Shown: one piece after another, positions 1 through 9,160 of the stretch
How the letters are laid out: the number at the start of each line of letters is the position of its first letter
Position numbering within the stretch: the first letter of the stretch is position 1
Assembly: GCA_026125215.1 (NCBI GenBank)
Contig: JAHCLN010000001.1
Span: forward strand, 23,501 to 87,500
Length of the DNA: 64,000 bases
Reading direction: 5' to 3'
Source of the DNA: Opitutaceae bacterium
Lineage (GTDB): Bacteria; Verrucomicrobiota; Verrucomicrobiia; Opitutales; Opitutaceae
Notes under the pieces: generated by a model
The model's input: only the letters and a program-made list of their open reading frames with translations
What the model was told of the DNA's origin: nothing
The model's database searches: none
Made by a program: the position numbers and the translations under genes

Positions 1-12
1 GCAAGGCCGGGG

Positions 13-1830
13 TCAGCCGCCCGATTCCAGCACGGCCTCTTCGCGCTCGCGGCGGAATTGGTTCGTGTAGAGCTCGTGGTAGTGGCCGCGGTGCCGGAGC
101 AGTTCCTCGTGGGTGCCGCTCTCCTCGATTTTCCCGCCGGTGATGACGAGGATGCGGTCGGCGCGGCGGATGGTGCTGAGCCGGTGGGCGATGACGAAGC
201 TGATGCGGCCGGCGAGCATGTTGGCCATGCCCTGCTGGATGAGCTGCTCGGTCCCGGTGTCGATGGACGAGGTGGCCTCGTCCATCACGAAGATCTGCGG
301 GTCGGCCAGCAGGGCGCGCGCGAAGGACACGAGCTGCCGCTGGCCGGTCGAGAGGCGGTTGCCGCCTTCGCCGACGGGCGTGTCGTAGCCCTGCTCCAGT
401 TGCAGGATGAAGTCGTGGGCGTTGACCATGCGGGCGGCGGTCTCGATCTCGGCGTCGGTCGCCGTCAGCCGCCCGTAGCGGATGTTTTCGCGGACGGTGC
501 CCTTGAAGAGATGGGGCGTTTGCAGGACGATGCCGAGTTGGGCCTGCAGCCAGCCGAGGGGGAGTTCGCGGTAGTCGGTGCCGTTGATCAGGATTTCGCC
601 GGCGACCGGTTCGTAGAAACGGCAGACGAGGGAGACGATGGTGCTCTTCCCGCCGCCGGAGGGACCGACGAGCGCGATGGTCTGGCCGGGTTGCACGGTC
701 AGGTTGAAATTCTCCAAAACGACCGGACCGGTGCCGTAGCGGAAGGTAACGTTGCGAAACTCGATCGTGTCGATGCGGGCCGGATTGCCGGCCGCACCGC
801 GGGCGAGGACGGCGGGGCGGTCCTTGATGGCCGGTTCGGTTTCAAGCAGGCCCATGACGCGCTCGCCGGCGGCCTGGGCGGCCTGGATTTCGGTGAGGCG
901 CTGGGCGAGCTGGTTGATCGGGTTGAAGAACATGCCGGCGAAATTCACGAACGCGACGAGCGTGCCGAGGCTGATCTGGTCGTGGGCGGCCAGCCAGCCG
1001 CCGCGCCACAGGGCGAGGCCGGCGGCGAGACTGCCGAGGGTGATGACGATCGGGTAGTAAACGGCGTTCTGCCGGGCGTTGAGCACGGCGGCCGCGAACA
1101 TGCGGGAGGAGAGGGTCTGGAACTCGGCGAGGTTCCCGGCCTCGCGCACGAGGGTCTTGGTCGTGCGCACGCCCTGGATGGACTCGTTGTAGGCGGCGGT
1201 GATCTGCGAATTGTATTTGCGGATGTCGCGGGCGCTGAAGAGCAGCTTTTTCTGGAAGTAGCGCGAGACAAGGGCGAGCGGCGGCACGACGGCGAGGATG
1301 ATCAGCCCAAGCCGCCAGTTGAGGACGAGCAGGCTGACGGCGATCATGACCACGAGGCTCAGGCCCCAGACGATGTCGAGGAAGCCCCAGCCGATGGTGC
1401 GGGCGAGCCGGTCGCAGTCGCCGGTCAGCCGCGTGATGAGCCAGCCGACGGGCCGCGTGTCGAAGAACGCGAATTCAAGCTGCTGCAGCCGGTCGAAGCC
1501 GTCGCGCCGGATGTCGTGAGCGAGCCGGTTGGAGATGTTGCCGGCCAGCCAGATGAAGAGCCACACGCAGGCGCAAAGGACGAAGGTCACCGCAAAGTAA
1601 ACGGCGGCGTAGAGCGTGAAATTGGCGCCGGTGCCGTCGCGGACGACGCCGTCGATCACCCAGCGGGTGATCAAGGCGAAGCTGGCGTCGCACACGGCGA
1701 GAACCAGCGCCGCGAGGAAAAGCGGGATGAGGTAGCGCTTCAGATGGAACGCGCGACGGAGGAGTTTCCACCACAGGCCGGCGTCGAGCCGGGCCTTGAA
1801 ATCATCTTCCTGGTGAAAGGGTGCGGGCAT
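13..1830 (-). CDS. Heterodimeric ABC exporter, half-transporter with consensus Walker B
   Basis: This 605-residue half-transporter has an N-terminal exporter-type membrane domain (about residues 25-320, several hydrophobic helices) and a C-terminal ATPase domain. Walker A GPSGGGKST lies near residue 390, the signature is LSTGQ near 495, Walker B MDEATSSID near 519 keeps the catalytic Glu, and the H-loop reads IAHRLST. The signature departs from LSGGQ, whereas the upstream partner has a perfect LSGGQ but Asp in place of the catalytic Glu. Complementary defects of this kind are known in heterodimeric multidrug/lipid exporters such as BmrCD and TM287/288. It starts 39 bases after the partner ends, so the two are cotranscribed. 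The substrate cannot be read from sequence. Confidence 0.93.
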   Translation of the reverse strand: MPAPFHQEDDFKARLDAGLWWKLLRRAFHLKRYLIPLFLAALVLAVCDASFALITRWVIDGVVRDGTGANFTLYAAVYFAVTFVLCACVWLFIWLAGNISNRLAHDIRRDGFDRLQQLEFAFFDTRPVGWLITRLTGDCDRLARTIGWGFLDIVWGLSLVVMIAVSLLVLNWRLGLIILAVVPPLALVSRYFQKKLLFSARDIRKYNSQITAAYNESIQGVRTTKTLVREAGNLAEFQTLSSRMFAAAVLNARQNAVYYPIVITLGSLAAGLALWRGGWLAAHDQISLGTLVAFVNFAGMFFNPINQLAQRLTEIQAAQAAGERVMGLLETEPAIKDRPAVLARGAAGNPARIDTIEFRNVTFRYGTGPVVLENFNLTVQPGQTIALVGPSGGGKSTIVSLVCRFYEPVAGEILINGTDYRELPLGWLQAQLGIVLQTPHLFKGTVRENIRYGRLTATDAEIETAARMVNAHDFILQLEQGYDTPVGEGGNRLSTGQRQLVSFARALLADPQIFVMDEATSSIDTGTEQLIQQGMANMLAGRISFVIAHRLSTIRRADRILVITGGKIEESGTHEELLRHRGHYHELYTNQFRREREEAVLESGG

Positions 1831-1869
1831 GGGAAAAGTTGCGGAGGGGGTGGCGGGTGGAGGGAAGGG

Positions 1870-3717
1870 TCAGGCGGGAGCCCTGAGTTCTTTTTGGAAA
1901 TCGGTCTCGACGCTGGTCTGGATCTGCCAGAGGCGGCGGTAGAGGCCGTCCCGGGCGGCGAGTTCGGCGTGGGTGCCGCTCTGGATGATGCGGCCGTGAT
2001 CGAGGACGAGGATGCGGTCGGCGTGTGCGAGGGTGGCGAGCCGGTGGGCGATGACGAGGGTGGTGGACCGGCCGCGGCGGGCGCGGAGCGCGTCGATGAT
2101 CACGGTCTCGGTCTCCGCATCCACCGCGCTGAGGGCGTCGTCGAGGATGAGGACCGGCGCTTCCTTGAGGACGGCCCGCGCGATGGCCACGCGCTGGCGC
2201 TGTCCGCCGGAGAGGGTGATGCCGCGTTCGCCGATGACGGTTTCGTAGCCGTGTTCGAAGGTCAGGATGGTGTCGTGGATGCAGGCGGCGCGGGCGGCAT
2301 GCTCGATCTCCTGGTCGGGCGCGCCGCCGCGGCCGAGGCGCAGGTTGTCGCGCAGGCTCTTGGAGAAAAGGAAGGGCTCCTGCATGACGACGCCGATCTG
2401 CCGGCGCACCCACTGGCGCGGCAGGGAGGACAGCTCGCGGTCGTCGAGGCGGATGGAGCCGTGCCGGTAGTCGTAGAGCCGGAGCAGGAGGTGCATGAGC
2501 GTGCTCTTGCCGGCTCCGGAGGGGCCGAGGATGGCGAGGGTCTCGCCGGGGCGGACGTCGAACGATACGCCGTTGAGGGCGCCGCGGCCGTCGGCCGGCA
2601 GGTCGCTGGCGGCGTGGTGGAAGTGCAGGTCGCGCACGGTGATCCGCCCGGCCAGCGGGGCGGCGGTGAGCGCGGGGTCGGCGGGCGGATCGGGTTCGCG
2701 GGCCACGCCGAGAATTTCGTGGATGCGGCCAAGGGCGACCGTGGCCTTGCCGAGGTCGGTGAGGATGCGCCCCATCATCCGCACCGGCCACAGCATGATG
2801 CCGAGGTAGGCGAGGAAGGCGAAGAGCACGCCGACCGTGAGTTCGCCGGTGGCAACCCACCAGGCGCCGACGAGCAGGGTGAGGCCGAGCTGGCCGAGGG
2901 CGACGAAGTCGCTGACCGACCAATACCACGACATCAGCCGCAGCATGCGGAGGGCGCGGTCGCGGTAGAGGGCGTTGGGCCCGGCGAACTTGGCGCGCTC
3001 GTGGTCGTGGCGGGCGAAAGCCCGCACGACGCGGATGCCGGTCAGGTTTTCCTGCACGACGCCGGTCAGCAGGCCCTCGGCCTCGTCCACCTGCTTGAAG
3101 ACATGGCGCACCTGGCGGAAGTAAACGTAGCCGTAGACGACCAGCGGACCGATGAGGGCGAAGGAGACGAGCGTCATCGGCACGTGGAGCGCGAGCATCA
3201 GGGGCAGCGCGGTGCCGGCGAGGATGACGGCGTTGCCGATGTCCATCACCTGCGAGGCGAGAAAGAGCCGGGTGGTCTCGACATCGCTGGTGCAGCGCTG
3301 CACGAGGTCGCCGGTGTCCGTGCGGTCGTGGTGCCGGGCGGGCAGGTGGTTGAGATGGTCGTAAAGTTCTTCCTTGAGGCGGCGGGCGATGCCGTCGCTG
3401 GCGAGGGAGGCCTGCCAGCCCTTGAGGTAGCTGAACACGCCGCCGACGGCGCTGAGCAGCACCATGGCGACGGCCGCAAGCCAGAGGTTTTCGCGCAGGT
3501 GGTCGCCGCCGCCGAGCAGGCCCAGCAGCCAGCGCATGGGGGCGGAGGTGCCGGGGCCGGGTTCGCGGCCGCCAACGGCAAAATCTATGGTCACGCTGCC
3601 GACCAGCGGCACGCCGTAGTTGAGGAGGGTGGCGGCCAACAGGCAGGCGAGCGCGAACCCGTAGCGCAGGCGGTGGCCGCGCATGAGGGACCAGATAAGT
3701 TGAAAGTGGGAAGACAT
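1870..3717 (-). CDS. Heterodimeric ABC exporter, half-transporter with degenerate Walker B
   Basis: This 615-residue protein has a six-helix exporter membrane domain (about residues 15-310) followed by an ATPase domain. Walker A GPSGAGKST is near residue 401 and a canonical [14 protein letters not shown] near 503. Walker B reads LILDDALSAVD near 527, so the catalytic Glu is replaced by Asp. Together with LSTGQ in the downstream partner, this predicts one degenerate and one consensus ATP site in a heterodimer. It is the first gene of a two-gene leftward operon. The 170 bases upstream hold a short ORF and an intrinsic terminator just before the start codon, which suggests control by attenuation. 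Confidence 0.93.
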   Translation of the reverse strand: MSSHFQLIWSLMRGHRLRYGFALACLLAATLLNYGVPLVGSVTIDFAVGGREPGPGTSAPMRWLLGLLGGGDHLRENLWLAAVAMVLLSAVGGVFSYLKGWQASLASDGIARRLKEELYDHLNHLPARHHDRTDTGDLVQRCTSDVETTRLFLASQVMDIGNAVILAGTALPLMLALHVPMTLVSFALIGPLVVYGYVYFRQVRHVFKQVDEAEGLLTGVVQENLTGIRVVRAFARHDHERAKFAGPNALYRDRALRMLRLMSWYWSVSDFVALGQLGLTLLVGAWWVATGELTVGVLFAFLAYLGIMLWPVRMMGRILTDLGKATVALGRIHEILGVAREPDPPADPALTAAPLAGRITVRDLHFHHAASDLPADGRGALNGVSFDVRPGETLAILGPSGAGKSTLMHLLLRLYDYRHGSIRLDDRELSSLPRQWVRRQIGVVMQEPFLFSKSLRDNLRLGRGGAPDQEIEHAARAACIHDTILTFEHGYETVIGERGITLSGGQRQRVAIARAVLKEAPVLILDDALSAVDAETETVIIDALRARRGRSTTLVIAHRLATLAHADRILVLDHGRIIQSGTHAELAARDGLYRRLWQIQTSVETDFQKELRAPA

Positions 3718-3741
3718 GGAAAGGGGATGGACAAGGACACG

Positions 3742-3768
3742 AAAAAACCCGCTCGGGCGGAGCGGGTT
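3742..3768 (-). terminator. Intrinsic terminator in the ABC exporter leader
   Basis: Read leftward, AACCCGCT (3768-3761) pairs with AGCGGGTT (3753-3746) over a short GC loop, followed directly by six T (3747-3742). It lies only 25 bases before the ATG of the ABC exporter gene at 3717 and after the short ORF at 3827-3889. It therefore acts as an in-leader terminator rather than the end of a gene. Confidence 0.75.
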
Positions 3769-3826
3769 CGGAGGATTGCTTTCGATGCTTCCGGGGCCCG
3801 CTCAGGATTCGCGGGCCGTGACCGGC

Positions 3827-3889
3827 TCAGGTGGCCGGGATGCCCGCGGGCGCGACGAGGTCGATGGGGAGGTATGCGCGGGTCATCAT
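3827..3889 (-). CDS. Putative 20-residue leader peptide
   Basis: This short ORF starts with two consecutive ATG codons and runs 20 codons to TGA, ending ...VAPAGIPAT. It lies between the end of the PEP-CTERM gene and the ABC exporter operon. It directly precedes the alternative hairpins at 3742-3817, which is why it is listed. No Shine-Dalgarno sequence precedes it: the bases upstream are a pyrimidine tract. It would need a leaderless or weakly initiated transcript. It is short enough to occur by chance, and the case rests on its placement. Confidence 0.4.
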   Translation of the reverse strand: MMTRAYLPIDLVAPAGIPAT

Positions 3890-3891
3890 GG

Positions 3892-3935
3892 AAAAAAGGG
3901 GTTAAACGAAGCGGGCGGAGCGAACGCTCCGCCCG
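3892..3935 (-). terminator. Likely terminator of the PEP-CTERM gene
   Basis: Leftward of the stop codon at 3957, an 11-bp perfect stem, CGGGCGGAGCG (3912-3922) with CGCTCCGCCCG (3925-3935), is followed after 14 bases by six T (3897-3892). The stem is very strong, but the T-run is not adjacent, so termination efficiency is uncertain. The stem shares GGGCGGAGCG with the attenuator terminator at 3742-3768. Confidence 0.5.
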
Positions 3936-3956
3936 TTGCCGAGGCAAGCAGGAATT

Positions 3957-6900
3957 TCAGGCGCGGCGCCGGCGCCACACGCTCCAGCCGACGAAGGCCA
4001 GGCCCAAGGCCATGAGCGCGTAGGTGGAGGGCTCGGGGACGGCGGTGAAGTTGAGCATCAGATTGTCGCCCGCAAGGGAGAGGGAGAAATCCCCGGCGGC
4101 GAGCCCGTCGCCCAGCGCGGTCTGGAACAGCGAGAGATCGAGCGCGAACTTCGCGGGATCGAAGCCGCCGCTGAGGGCGTCGAAGCTGAAGACCGTCCAG
4201 CTGTAGCTTTCCCCGGGGGTGAGGCCGGCCAGCAGGCCGGCGCTGCCGCCGGTGTTCAGGGAAATGATCTTGAGGGAGAAGGGGTCCCCGCTGGTGGCGT
4301 TGATCACGAGGGTCTCGGCGTGGTTGAAGATGTTGATGTGGTCGAAGCCTTCCCCGGGCGCGCCGGTGGGGTTCTGGATGTGCCATTCGAGGGTGCCGCC
4401 GGGGTCGAGCTCGAGGTGATGGAAGCCGAGCGAGCCGATCTCGTCCTTGCCGGGCAGACCGGGTGACAGCACGGCACCGGTGCCGATAGCGACGGTATCG
4501 AAGCTGCCGTGACCGGCCAGCCGGCCGCCGTTGTCCACCACGAGATCGTTGCCGAGGTGGCGGTTCTCCACGGCCAAGGTGCCGCCGTGGACCCAGATCG
4601 TGCTGTCGCCCTGAACGCAAAAATCATTGCTGATAACCAGCGTGCCGGCGTTGACCTGCAGCCCGATGCTGGTGCCGCCGAGGTCGGCATTGGCGACGCC
4701 GTAGGCATGGTAACCGCCGTTGTTCAGGCGCAGGGTGCCGGAACCGGCCTTTACGATCCGGAAACGTTCATCATAATCGTTCGAATAAAAGGCTCCGGAG
4801 AAGGTTGAGTCGAGGGACTGATTGATTGTGAGAATCGTGTCGGGCACCTCGGCGTCGAGATAGCTGTAATCCCCGGGGCCGCTGACGAGCCCGCCGATGA
4901 CGGGGTTGGCGGTTTCAAAATAGACATAGCTGTTGTTGCCGCCGCCGAAGGCCAGCGGGCCGGTGCCCGTGGCCTGGTCGGCGCCGACATACAGGTCGCT
5001 GTAGCTGCTGATATAGACGCCACCGGAGAAGCCGGGATTGTTGTTGGCAATGGAAACGGAGGCGTCTTCCCGCAGGTAAAGCTGGCCGGAGCCGCTCAAC
5101 TGACCGGTGAGTTCAAAACTGGCATAGTCGGATACATCCAGCCGGGAGTTCAGCACGATGTCGTTGGCGAGGGTCATGCTGCCGTAGGTGCTGAGGACCG
5201 GGGCGGGCGGATGGCCATCCTCAAACTGCCATTCCACGGGCAGCGTCATGCTGTTGACCACGAGGTCGCCGGTGCCAAGCGCGTTGGCATGGCCGAGAAA
5301 GAGCTCGCCAGCAAACAGGGTGACGTTGCCGGTGAGGCTGCTGTTGTCGCCCATCAGGGCCACGACGGACATCTGCTCATTCAGGTAATCGCCAAAGGTG
5401 GCGGGGGAATAGGGGTCGCCAACATGGACGCCGGCGCTGCCGGAGAGGATGCTTTCCACCCGCAGCATGGCGCCCTTGTAGGCGCCGAAGCGGTAGGGAT
5501 CGGTGCCGTCGTTGCCGGTGGTGATGGTGCCGGTAAGCCGCAGGCCGCCGTAAGGTGGGCCGTCGAACCCGCCCTGTTCGGTCGTGCCCAGATAGACGGG
5601 ACCAGTGAAGTTGCTCAGGTCCAAGGCGGCCGATATGGTGCCGCCGTTGAAACCGATCATACCGTGGGCGGTGTCTGTGGGAAAACGGTCGATGAAGGCC
5701 TGCGGGTCGGCGACGTCTTCCTGGCCGATGTAGCCGCCCTGCTGCAGTTCCAGGGTGGCGGCGGCCGGGAGGCTGGAGGAGCCGAAGATAAAGGCGGTGT
5801 GCGCGGCCCGGACGAAGCCGGAGAAGTCGTTGCCGCCATGGCCGAGATAAACAGTGAGAGGCAGGGCGGAAGGGGAGGCGCCGACGAGATTGCGGGCGGA
5901 TTCATTCGGGGCGTCGCCGAGATGTGCGCCCACGCTCAGGTAGCCGCCGCCGCCGCCGAAGCGGTAATCCGCACCCTGCGGTGTGATGGTGCTGTCGCTG
6001 CCGATCGCGGCATGGGTGGCGGAGCCCAGCCGGGCCGTGGCGGAAAAGCCGGTGAGGTCAATCGCACCCTCGAACACGTTGGTGCTGTCGTAAGGATCGG
6101 TGTCGAAACCGATCGTGCCGTGGGTGGCGGCGGGAGTAAACTTGGCGATGAAATTGGAGGTGCCGTAACCCGGGGCGGCCAGGCCGGCGTAACCGGTGTT
6201 GGCCACGGTGATGGCGCCGGTTTCAGGGATGGCGTCTTCGCTGCCGAAGATCAGCAGGCCGTTCTGCACATGGGTGCCACCGTCATAGGTGTTGGCGCTT
6301 TCGGTCGCGCCCGCATCCAACACGACCAAACCGGCTGCATTGATGGTAAGCGATTTTCCGCTGCCGGAGATACCGCCTTCGATGAAGAGCGGCCGGCCGA
6401 CGGTGGAGATGACCGCGCTGGACTGAAGCGCGACCGGGCCGGTGAGAAACAGCTGCGTGTGGTTTTCCGTTCGCATCGCGCCGATGATGGCGATCGGATT
6501 TTCGACGATCGCTTCGAAGCTGTAATCGCCGTAGTAATCGAACCGGCCGGCCACCAAGGTGGGAGTGCCCCCGCCGGAGGCGTCGAACGTCAGCGTGCCG
6601 GAGCCGAGCGAGCTGACAGGCATGACCGTTTCGTGATCCAAATTCACCTTGGACTGCACCACCACCCGGCCGTCCCTGATGACAAACCCGCCGCTGAAAG
6701 TGCTGTCATCATAATAACCCGGCTCCAACACGAGTGTCCCGGCGCCGGTCTTGGTCAGGGTCCGGGATGTTTCGTCTTCGTAGATGGCGCCCTGAATCGA
6801 GAGCCCTCCGCCCGTGATATTCCAAGTCTGGTTGGCGGTCAGGACGATGGAGTCGTCGATCTTGGAACGCACATCGCCGACGGGCGAATAAACAATGCCG

Positions 6901-7220
6901 CCGGCCCCGAGGTAAATGGTGGCACCGCCGAAGGCCTCCAGTTTATAGGGGCGAGTATGGCCGGTGAACTGGAGCTGGTGGGCCTTGATTGCGTCGTAGC
7001 GCACCAAGGTCTGCCGTGCGTTGCCGAAGATAATCGTGTCGTTGCCGGGGTTGCCCTCAAAGAGCGCCGGGCCAACGCCGCCCTGCCAATTGGCACCATC
7101 GTAGTAACCGTCGTAGAAGGACGTGCTGCCCAAGCCCGTCCAGACGTAGGTCTGGGCCTGCAACCCGACACCGCAACCGAGCAAGAGGGCGAACACCGTG
7201 GTCAAGGGGCGCAGTTTCAT
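3957..7220 (-). CDS. PEP-CTERM sorted protein with autotransporter-associated beta-strand repeats
   Basis: I take the ATG at 7220 as start because MKLRPLTTVFALLLG... forms a clean signal peptide ending LQAQ. A GTG at 7301 would add a poor N-terminus. The 1087-residue protein is rich in Gly, Ser, Thr and Asn. It contains the repeat type found in secreted autotransporter-like proteins, for example LTKTGAGTLVLEPG, IVKAGSGTLRLNNGG and LQVNAGTLVISND. It ends in a PEP-CTERM signal: VPEPSTYALMALGL, a short hydrophobic stretch, then WRRRRA. Such proteins are exported and sorted to the envelope by exosortase; no exosortase gene is in the window. It probably forms a long beta-helix surface or matrix protein. 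Its ligand is unknown. Confidence 0.88.
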   Translation of the reverse strand: MKLRPLTTVFALLLGCGVGLQAQTYVWTGLGSTSFYDGYYDGANWQGGVGPALFEGNPGNDTIIFGNARQTLVRYDAIKAHQLQFTGHTRPYKLEAFGGATIYLGAGGIVYSPVGDVRSKIDDSIVLTANQTWNITGGGLSIQGAIYEDETSRTLTKTGAGTLVLEPGYYDDSTFSGGFVIRDGRVVVQSKVNLDHETVMPVSSLGSGTLTFDASGGGTPTLVAGRFDYYGDYSFEAIVENPIAIIGAMRTENHTQLFLTGPVALQSSAVISTVGRPLFIEGGISGSGKSLTINAAGLVVLDAGATESANTYDGGTHVQNGLLIFGSEDAIPETGAITVANTGYAGLAAPGYGTSNFIAKFTPAATHGTIGFDTDPYDSTNVFEGAIDLTGFSATARLGSATHAAIGSDSTITPQGADYRFGGGGGYLSVGAHLGDAPNESARNLVGASPSALPLTVYLGHGGNDFSGFVRAAHTAFIFGSSSLPAAATLELQQGGYIGQEDVADPQAFIDRFPTDTAHGMIGFNGGTISAALDLSNFTGPVYLGTTEQGGFDGPPYGGLRLTGTITTGNDGTDPYRFGAYKGAMLRVESILSGSAGVHVGDPYSPATFGDYLNEQMSVVALMGDNSSLTGNVTLFAGELFLGHANALGTGDLVVNSMTLPVEWQFEDGHPPAPVLSTYGSMTLANDIVLNSRLDVSDYASFELTGQLSGSGQLYLREDASVSIANNNPGFSGGVYISSYSDLYVGADQATGTGPLAFGGGNNSYVYFETANPVIGGLVSGPGDYSYLDAEVPDTILTINQSLDSTFSGAFYSNDYDERFRIVKAGSGTLRLNNGGYHAYGVANADLGGTSIGLQVNAGTLVISNDFCVQGDSTIWVHGGTLAVENRHLGNDLVVDNGGRLAGHGSFDTVAIGTGAVLSPGLPGKDEIGSLGFHHLELDPGGTLEWHIQNPTGAPGEGFDHINIFNHAETLVINATSGDPFSLKIISLNTGGSAGLLAGLTPGESYSWTVFSFDALSGGFDPAKFALDLSLFQTALGDGLAAGDFSLSLAGDNLMLNFTAVPEPSTYALMALGLAFVGWSVWRRRRA

Positions 7221-7391
7221 GCGCCAAGGCATGGCAGGCCGAAGGGCGGGCCACAAGACCAGATATGCAAACAAATGGCTAACTTGGAAATTTCCGGTCA
7301 CGGGCGTTTTGGTCGGGGAATGCCCGTTTATCCTCGGCGAAAGCGACTTAAGTGTTGCTGCCCGACAAAGTGCCCCCGCCCCGGCGGGAAT

Positions 7392-9149
7392 TCATCCTCC
7401 GTGGGTAAAATCCCTGGTCCGACCGATCGGCCCGTCCAGCGCGTGGATGGCGAGGGTGCCGGTGCGCCCTTTGACCACAACCGTGCCGAGCGGCCGCGTG
7501 GACCAAGGCCGGGCCGCGGCCTGCAAGGTGGCGGCGCTGAGAATGATGTCGGTGCCGTGCGCGGGATCGCGGGTGAGGGTCTGCAGGCGGGCGGCGATGT
7601 TCACCCCGTCGCCGATGACGGAGTAGTTGAGCCGGCGGTGGGAGCCGATGTTGCCGGCGATGACGCGGGCGGTGTTGAGCCCGATGCCGAAGGCCAGCGG
7701 CGGCCGGCCTTCCGCGGCGAACTCGGTGTTGAGTGCGGCCAGGGCATCGCGCATGGCCAGGGCGGCGGCCAACGCGCGGTCGGCCGAGTCGGGCTGGGCG
7801 ACGGGCGCGCCGAAGAGCGCCATGATTTCGTCGCCGATGAATTTGTCGATGACGCCGCCCTGCGCCTCGATGGCGGCGCTCATCCGGTCGAGGTAGCGGT
7901 TGAGGAGGGCGACGACTTCGCGCGGGGGCAGGGTTTCGCTGAGGGTGGTGAAGCCGCGCAGGTCGGCGAACAGGACGGTGACCTCGCGTTCCTCGCCGCC
8001 GAGGGCGGAGCCGTCGCGCATGAGCTGCGCGGCGACGGCGGGGGAGACGTTTTTGTCGAGCAGATCGCGCACGCGGTCGCGCTCGGCCAAACCTTCGCTC
8101 ATGCGGTTGAAACCTTTGGCGAGCTGGCCGAGTTCGTCGGTGCGGTCGAGCTGCAGGCGGGTTGCGTAATCGCCGCGGGCGATGACGGCGGTGTGGGCGG
8201 CGAGCTGTTGCACGGGCCGGCTGATACCGCGGGCCATGCCCAGAGCCGCGAGGGCGGCGGCCGCGAGGCTGGCGAGGGTCACGGCCAGGATGATGTTTTC
8301 CAGGGCCCGGGCCGGCGCCAGCTCGGCCGCGAGTGAACGCTGCAGCACGATCCAGACGGGTTCGCCGCCGGCTGTCGGCAGCCGGCGGAAGGTCGAGAGG
8401 TAGGGCTCGCCGTCGAGATCGAGTGCACGGCCAGCGGCGGCCGAGTCCGGGCCGGCGCGGAGCAGCTGCGCGGCCAGCGCGGGTGGCAGGGTCGAGGCAA
8501 TGAGCCGGGGCTCGGCGCCACCGCCGAGAAAGGAAACCTCGAGCGCGGAGTCCTGTTTCAGCTCGCGCGCGGTGGCTTCGTCGATCGAGAAGGCGAGGCC
8601 GACCCAGGCCACCACCTCGGGCGGCGGGGCGAGCAAGGGCACCATGACGAGCTGGCTGAAAGTGCCGTTGAGAAAGCCGTAGCCGGTGGCCTCCTGCAGG
8701 TCGCTTTCGTCGGCCCGCTGGCGGAGCACCTCGAAAGCGCTGCGCTGTTCCGGGGTGGTGCGGCCGCGGGTGTCGGCCAGCAACGCACCTTCCGGCGACA
8801 GCAGGACGATCACCGGCATCTGCAGGCGCTGGATGCGGTCCTGATAGGATTCGAGCGCGGAGCGGGCGGTGGCGGGGCTGAATTCGTCGATCAGGAAAAG
8901 CTGCCGCATGGCGTAGTCGGCGGCCATGAGCCTGGCGGCCAGCAGCAGGTCGGCCTCGCGCCGGGCGGAGATGGCCTCGAACTGCTGCACGCCGCGGGCG
9001 AGGGCGGCGTTGATGGCGGTGACGGCCGTGGTCCGGTTGGCCCGGGTGACGATGAGGTAGGTGACCGCCTGCGTGAGCCCGAGCAGGCCGAGCATCAGCA
9101 CCAGCAACCGGGTGCGAAAGCGCTGGAAGCGGAAAACTCCGGCGGCCAT
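7392..9149 (-). CDS. Membrane-bound class III adenylate/guanylate cyclase with HAMP domain
   Basis: The 585-residue protein has a first membrane helix near residues 12-32 and an extracytoplasmic sensor of about 240 residues. A second helix near 285-305 leads to a HAMP linker containing DELGQLAKGFNRMSEGL, and a C-terminal cyclase catalytic domain spans about 375-570. The domain has both metal-binding regions, VTVLFADLRGFTTLSE and DKFIGDEIMALFGAP, and the conserved IGLNTARVIAGNIGS and YSVIGDGVNIAARL segments. It should make cAMP or cGMP in response to a periplasmic signal. It is the last gene of a leftward run that includes a cupredoxin-like protein and two beta-barrels, starting 11 bases after the previous stop. 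Confidence 0.9.
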   Translation of the reverse strand: MAAGVFRFQRFRTRLLVLMLGLLGLTQAVTYLIVTRANRTTAVTAINAALARGVQQFEAISARREADLLLAARLMAADYAMRQLFLIDEFSPATARSALESYQDRIQRLQMPVIVLLSPEGALLADTRGRTTPEQRSAFEVLRQRADESDLQEATGYGFLNGTFSQLVMVPLLAPPPEVVAWVGLAFSIDEATARELKQDSALEVSFLGGGAEPRLIASTLPPALAAQLLRAGPDSAAAGRALDLDGEPYLSTFRRLPTAGGEPVWIVLQRSLAAELAPARALENIILAVTLASLAAAALAALGMARGISRPVQQLAAHTAVIARGDYATRLQLDRTDELGQLAKGFNRMSEGLAERDRVRDLLDKNVSPAVAAQLMRDGSALGGEEREVTVLFADLRGFTTLSETLPPREVVALLNRYLDRMSAAIEAQGGVIDKFIGDEIMALFGAPVAQPDSADRALAAALAMRDALAALNTEFAAEGRPPLAFGIGLNTARVIAGNIGSHRRLNYSVIGDGVNIAARLQTLTRDPAHGTDIILSAATLQAAARPWSTRPLGTVVVKGRTGTLAIHALDGPIGRTRDFTHGG

Positions 9150-9160
9150 GGCAGCGCGGT

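Larger units (their letters stand above)
3742..3889 (-). promoter_or_regulatory. Candidate ribosome-mediated transcription attenuator of the ABC exporter operon
   Basis: Four segments form mutually exclusive hairpins. Segment 1 GGCCCGC (3817-3811) pairs with segment 2 GCGGGCC (3801-3795). Segment 2, read as GAGCGGG (3802-3796), can instead pair with segment 3 CCCGCTC (3766-3760). Segment 3 otherwise pairs with segment 4 to form the terminator at 3742-3768. Segment 1 starts nine bases after the stop of a 20-codon ORF, so a ribosome held at the end of that ORF would mask it and favour the 2:3 antiterminator. This is the classical attenuator layout. The pairing is seen in the sequence. The mechanism and inducing signal are inferred. 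Confidence 0.5.

Noticed and set aside
58..4023. Very long open frame (1321 codons) on the plus strand
   Set aside because: It is antisense to two clear ABC transporter genes. Its translation is Gly/Ala/Glu/Asp-rich low complexity typical of the complement of GC-rich coding DNA.
5211..8336. Open frame of 1041 codons on the plus strand
   Set aside because: It is antisense to the PEP-CTERM gene and the cyclase gene. It spans their intergenic region and shows no protein motif.
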